Assembly (NCBI GenBank): GCA_015499985.1
Contig: JAAAUF010000141.1
Span: 1 to 58,495 of the forward strand
Direction: 5' to 3'
Source: Haplosporangium gracile
Taxonomy: Eukaryota > Mortierellomycota > Mortierellomycetes > Mortierellales > Mortierellaceae
DNA length: 58,495 bases
Shown: piece by piece, positions 54,969-58,495 of the stretch
Position numbering within the stretch: position 1 is the stretch's first letter
Layout: the number at the start of each line of letters is the position of its first letter
Translations under genes and position numbers: made by a program
The notes under the pieces: model-generated
Databases searched by the model: none
What the model was told of the DNA's origin: nothing
Seen by the model: only the letters and a program-made list of their open reading frames with translations

Positions 54969-56365
54969 ATGTCTGCCCGCTCAAGCATCGTTTGCTATTA
55001 CGACGTCGTCTCTCCCTACAGCTACTATGGAGTCAAACTCCTCAACCGTTACAAGACTCAGTGGAAGGATGTTGATGTGGAGCTTTGCCCTGTCTTCTTA
55101 GCTGGCGTTCTTAGTGTATATAAGACAGTTGTCACTTGGAGGTTACGCTTTTGTCTTTGGGAGGAGGGACGCTCATTCTCTTTTTACTTACCCTCATTCC
55201 TCATTCCTAACTGCAACCCCTTTCTTTTGTCGCCACCAACTTATCTCGGAAATATCCAATTGGGTTATATGTCTAATAGGGATCCAAGAACCAGGCACCG
55301 GCCAATGTTGCTGCCAAGGGCGCATACATGGTACGCAAAGCGAGCATACGATGGATGAGCAATGGACTAAAATCGATCAATTGGATAGCCCGCTGTTTCG
55401 CCAGATGGCATCATTAATGTGAAGTGACATGCTTAAAAATTTGTTTTCCCCACTCGCTCAAACTGCCACTTTAACTTTTCTTTACATCTATTTCTTCTTC
55501 CTCAATTGCTCCATCAAAAAAATAGTTCAAGGACCTGAGCAGATTGAGTATCGCAACGGGAATCCCCCTGAACTTCTCCTCGAACTTCCCCGCGATGACT
55601 GTCCCCACCTCGCGCTTTCTGGTGGTCATCCAGAAGACCGAGTCTGTTGCTACCTATGAGCAGTGTGTGGAGAAGGTAAGTGACAATACGAGGGTGTGTA
55701 AGAAGGGAAACAGAGAGATGAGGATGATCGAGATTCTTTCAAAGTGTCATCTTTCGATTGGTGTCACCATGTGAAAGCCCGAAATATGCAAGCCCTTTTT
55801 TGAGCTGACCAAACGGACCCTTATTTTGCCGTCTTTTTTTTTTTTTTTGTTTCTTGTTCCTACGCTACACTGAATCCTTTACTTCGACCGGACATATGTC
55901 ATTTCTCGCGATCTGTATAGCTCTTCGTAAGTCACGTTTGCATTTCTCCCTGTTTCTCATTGCCATGAATCCCAACCATGAAAAGATGGTAACCTTTGAT
56001 TGCAGATCCTAACAAACTGCCTTCTGATCCTTGTATAACACCAATAGGAAGCATACTGGGTGGAGGACAAGGATGTCAGCCAGCAGGAGATCATCATCAA
56101 CGCTGTGACTCCTATTCTCGGAGCCGACAAAGCTACTAAGTACATGCAGCAAACCTCAGACAAGGAGATTAAGCAGCAATTGATCGACAACACCAACGAG
56201 GCGATCGAGGCCGGTGCCTTTGGAGCACCCACGTTCGTCATCAAGAAGGCTGGATCTGATGAGCCTCATTTGTTCTTTGGTTCGGATCGCTTTGAGCTCA
56301 TTACTTCTTTCCTCGGTCTGCCTTATGATGGTCTTGCCCTCAAGGCTTCCCCTGCCAAGTTGTAA
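54969..56365 (+). CDS. Kappa-class glutathione S-transferase / DsbA-fold isomerase-like protein
   Basis: Exons 54969-55115, 55280-55330, 55526-55675, 55921-55926 and 56048-56365; 672 nt, 223 residues (human GSTK1 226). The start reads SSIVCYYDVVSPYSYYGVKLL; the Ser of SPYS is the residue that activates glutathione in the kappa class, where DsbA proteins have Cys. CPVFLAGVL|SGSKNQAPANVAAKGAYM, IATGIPLNFSSNFP (cis-Pro region), SVATYEQCVEK|LF|EAYWVEDKDVS and GAFGAPTFVIK...HLFFGSDRFELI follow the family in order. The LF codons come from a 6-nt microexon (55921-55926) flanked by TATAG and GTAAGT. Without it the other exons still join in frame but lose two residues that the family normally has before the AYW motif. 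Location (mitochondrion or peroxisome in animals) is not shown; the end ...SPAKL resembles a C-terminal peroxisomal signal weakly. Confidence 0.92.
55921..55926 (+). other. Predicted 6-nt microexon (Leu-Phe) of the GST-kappa gene
   Basis: CTCTTC lies between a TATAG acceptor and a perfect GTAAGT donor. It adds Leu-Phe in frame between VEK and EAYW, where kappa GSTs carry such residues. Confidence 0.65.
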
Positions 56366-56518
56366 GAATGCAATTGGTTTTGGAAGGGAAAGAAAAAGTG
56401 CAACCTTGATTAAATAATGGTATTTTTAAGATATTATATGTATATTCTACGACACTGCCGGCATACCCTTCTTGTTTTGCATGGAGAGGTCTCAAGAGAA
56501 AAAGGATGTGCCCATTCG

Positions 56519-58106
56519 TTAGGCAGAACTTTGCTGTGGCCGAGAACGTCTGCTGCCTTGTCCGATCGTACTGCCACCTTCATCATCATACCGACAGATA
56601 ATGCCCGTCAACCCAACTTCGCCATCCATATCCTGACAGTCGTATTCACCACTAGGATCCTGCCGTCTTTGCCCATCCTGTTGTGATGATGGCAATTGCA
56701 AATGATCTGAACTATTGTTGTTGTTGCTGTTGTTTGTTGAAGATGTTCCACCGACACCAACACCGCGACCAGAAACGACGGACGCTGCTGAAGGTGTTAT
56801 GGCCCCCTCTCGTCCAACAGCGTCTGAGGGTGGGTGAGCGGCGACGGTAGAACTTGTCCCTTCAACCGTTTGTGTTGTCGTTGGTGGTTGTCTCCTGCGC
56901 GATAGCCTGTCCCGAAGTCGTTCTGCGATCACCTGGCGTCTCTTCCAGAAGTGTCTAGTCATTCCAGAAGAACAGGTCAAAAAAGGAGAGGGAGGGATGT
57001 TGTTTGTTGTTAGTTATGTGGTTGTTTTGGTGGCACACACACACTTACATTTTGGGTCACCACCCTGTTCTCGACCTGACATGTCGTAAAAAAAATCTGG
57101 ACCAAAAAAGGGGGAAAGGAGAGAGGGAAGGAGTGGGATGATGAGGGAGCGTAAGAAAGCATTTTTGTTTTTCCATCTCCTTTTGAATTACTTACCCATA
57201 GAGCAGGACGAGGAGGACACCCATCCAACAGGCCCAGCTGACGACCGCAAGACCCAGTGTCGCCTTCTCGAGCTGACAGACTCGCCTAATCTTGTCCACC
57301 GACCGATGGTTCTCCGCAAACACACTCTCCAACCCACTCAACCGTCCACAATCCACCCACACCGTATCAATCACCAACCCCACGCCGGATAGGAACCAGA
57401 GTCCACTGAACACCATACAGATGATCAGATCTCCACCTATACGGGCTTTACTTGTGGAGCGGAAGTGTTTGTTGGTGAACGGCCAGAATAAGGGTTTGTG
57501 GTACAACACGTCGATGAGGTACATGACACTGAAAAATAAAGAACAGCATGCTAGGGTGGCCGTGAAGAAGTAGAGTGTTGCCTGGATGGTGGGGAAGATG
57601 GTTTGGGTGTGAAAGTAGCTGAGGACAGGGGTGATGGTTCCAAAGGCGGTAAGTGAGACGAGGGGTTGGACGACTCTGAAGAAATTCAGGTACGAGAGGA
57701 GAGCCTTTGTGAGGAGGGTTTGGCGTTTCGCGCGGTGGGATTTGGACGATCGGTAATGATGATGATGGTGGCTGTTACTGTTGGAATTGTTGCTGCCACC
57801 GTTGGTGGTAGTCGTGTTGGTTGTCGTGGAAGAGTTGGTCTGTGCCAGGGGCTGTTGAGAGAGCTCCTGCTGTTGGTTATCTTGCTGCTCCTGGTTCAGC
57901 AAGACGGCAAGACGGTGCTGGTCTCGCTTTTGGTGGTCGGTCAGTTCTCCGTCCTTGCTGCTGGTCTTGCTGCCACTGTTGCTGCTGTGGACGCTGTTGT
58001 TACTGTGCGTTGTGTGATGAAAGATGTTATGCCTTTCTTCACTGGAACTTGTACTTGGTCCTCCAGCAGCAATAGCGCTGTTGGAGGGTGTCCTGCGATG
58101 AGACAT
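56519..58106 (-). CDS. Four-helix MARVEL-like membrane protein
   Basis: Minus-strand exons 58106-57196 and 56954-56519; 1347 nt, 448 residues. Residues 1-130 are Ser/Asn/His/Gln-rich and hydrophilic. Four hydrophobic segments follow: VSLTAFGTITPVLSYF, LYFFTATLACCSLFFSVMYLI, LIICMVFSGLWFLSGVGLVI and LGLAVVSWACWMGVLLVLLY. Between the third and fourth is a loop DTVWVDCGRLSG...RRVCQLEKAT with two Cys, the spacing and WxxDC...C-x-LEKA pattern of fungal MARVEL proteins. Such proteins sit in the plasma membrane or eisosome-like domains; no ligand is known. The C-terminal exon starts HFWKRRQVIAERLRDRLSRRR, a basic juxtamembrane helix, and ends in a disordered Ser/Asn/Gly tail. Both termini should face the cytosol. 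Confidence 0.85.
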
Positions 58107-58495
58107 GCTGGAATGTCCTGTGAATAGGGATGTAGTTGGTTAGTGTTGGATCCAGACGTGTATCTGTAGTCGAATTTGGTGTCAAATCGGCTAAACGTCG
58201 TGATAGTGTGGCCGTTGTTTTTTATCCTTCTGTTCGTTACAAAGTGCTTCGTGTCAGTTGGCGTATATGGTCTGTGAGGGAGGTATTAAGCGGAGAGGGC
58301 GATTGAAGGGGTTGTGTGTGAGAGGGAAGAAGCAGGAAAGGGCGAGTGAAGAAAGTAAAAGAAGAAGAAAGAGAAAAGAGAAGAAGAATAGGGAAAGTGA
58401 AAAGAGAGAAAAGGAAGGAGCAGACAGGCAAACAACGAGCAACAACGACAACAACAAAAAAAAATCAGGGATGCTGTCAGGAGGCATAAACTCAA
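58107..58495. other. Upstream region of the MARVEL-like gene
   Basis: On the minus strand this is a C/T-rich promoter and leader (58310-58420 is almost pure purine on the plus strand). No further gene is seen before the window ends. Confidence 0.5.

Overview
The window is nuclear DNA of a filamentous fungus, most likely an early-diverging one of the Mortierella type (inference). The evidence is compact genes with short GT-AG introns, purine/pyrimidine low-complexity spacers, serine/histidine/glutamine-rich proteins, and genes missing from yeasts (a ZZZ3-type protein, a possible FANCF) beside conserved eukaryotic ones. I joined exons by hand from splice signals and reading phase. For the well-supported genes the summed exon length is a multiple of three.

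Left part (1-15 kb): a low-complexity lead-in, then a five-exon gene that fuses a degenerate Ap4A-hydrolase-like Nudix domain, two TIS11-type CCCH zinc fingers and a C-terminal W2 domain of the eIF5/eIF2B-epsilon type. Next comes a heavily broken gene (5416-9132) with an XPG/FEN1-like PIN nuclease signature at its start and a TnpB/Fanzor-like RuvC plus zinc-finger signature at its end. Then follow an intronless leucine-rich-repeat protein, a candidate FANCF-like gene, and a clear MEMO1 homologue divergent from it.

Middle (15-38 kb): three minus-strand coding blocks with C2H2 fingers join in frame across two introns of about 1.76 kb and probably form one large regulator of about 1200 residues. 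A 4.5 kb region without recognisable genes lies upstream of it. Then come an ABHD11-type alpha/beta hydrolase, a dithiol glutaredoxin and a Sac7/Bag7-like RhoGAP with a long disordered tail.

Right part (38-58 kb): an unrecognised disordered protein divergent from RAD51, a Ych1/Ibp1-type rhodanese phosphatase, a ZZZ3-like Myb + ZZ protein, an unrecognised AT-hook/coiled-coil nuclear-type protein, the AP-1 gamma adaptin, a kappa-class glutathione transferase with a likely 6-nt microexon, and a four-helix MARVEL-like membrane protein.

Genome maintenance and chromatin are well represented (RAD51, possible FANCF, ZZZ3-like, C2H2 regulator), but nothing shows that these genes are co-regulated. The most unusual items are the Nudix-CCCH-W2 fusion and the decayed PIN + Fanzor-like gene.
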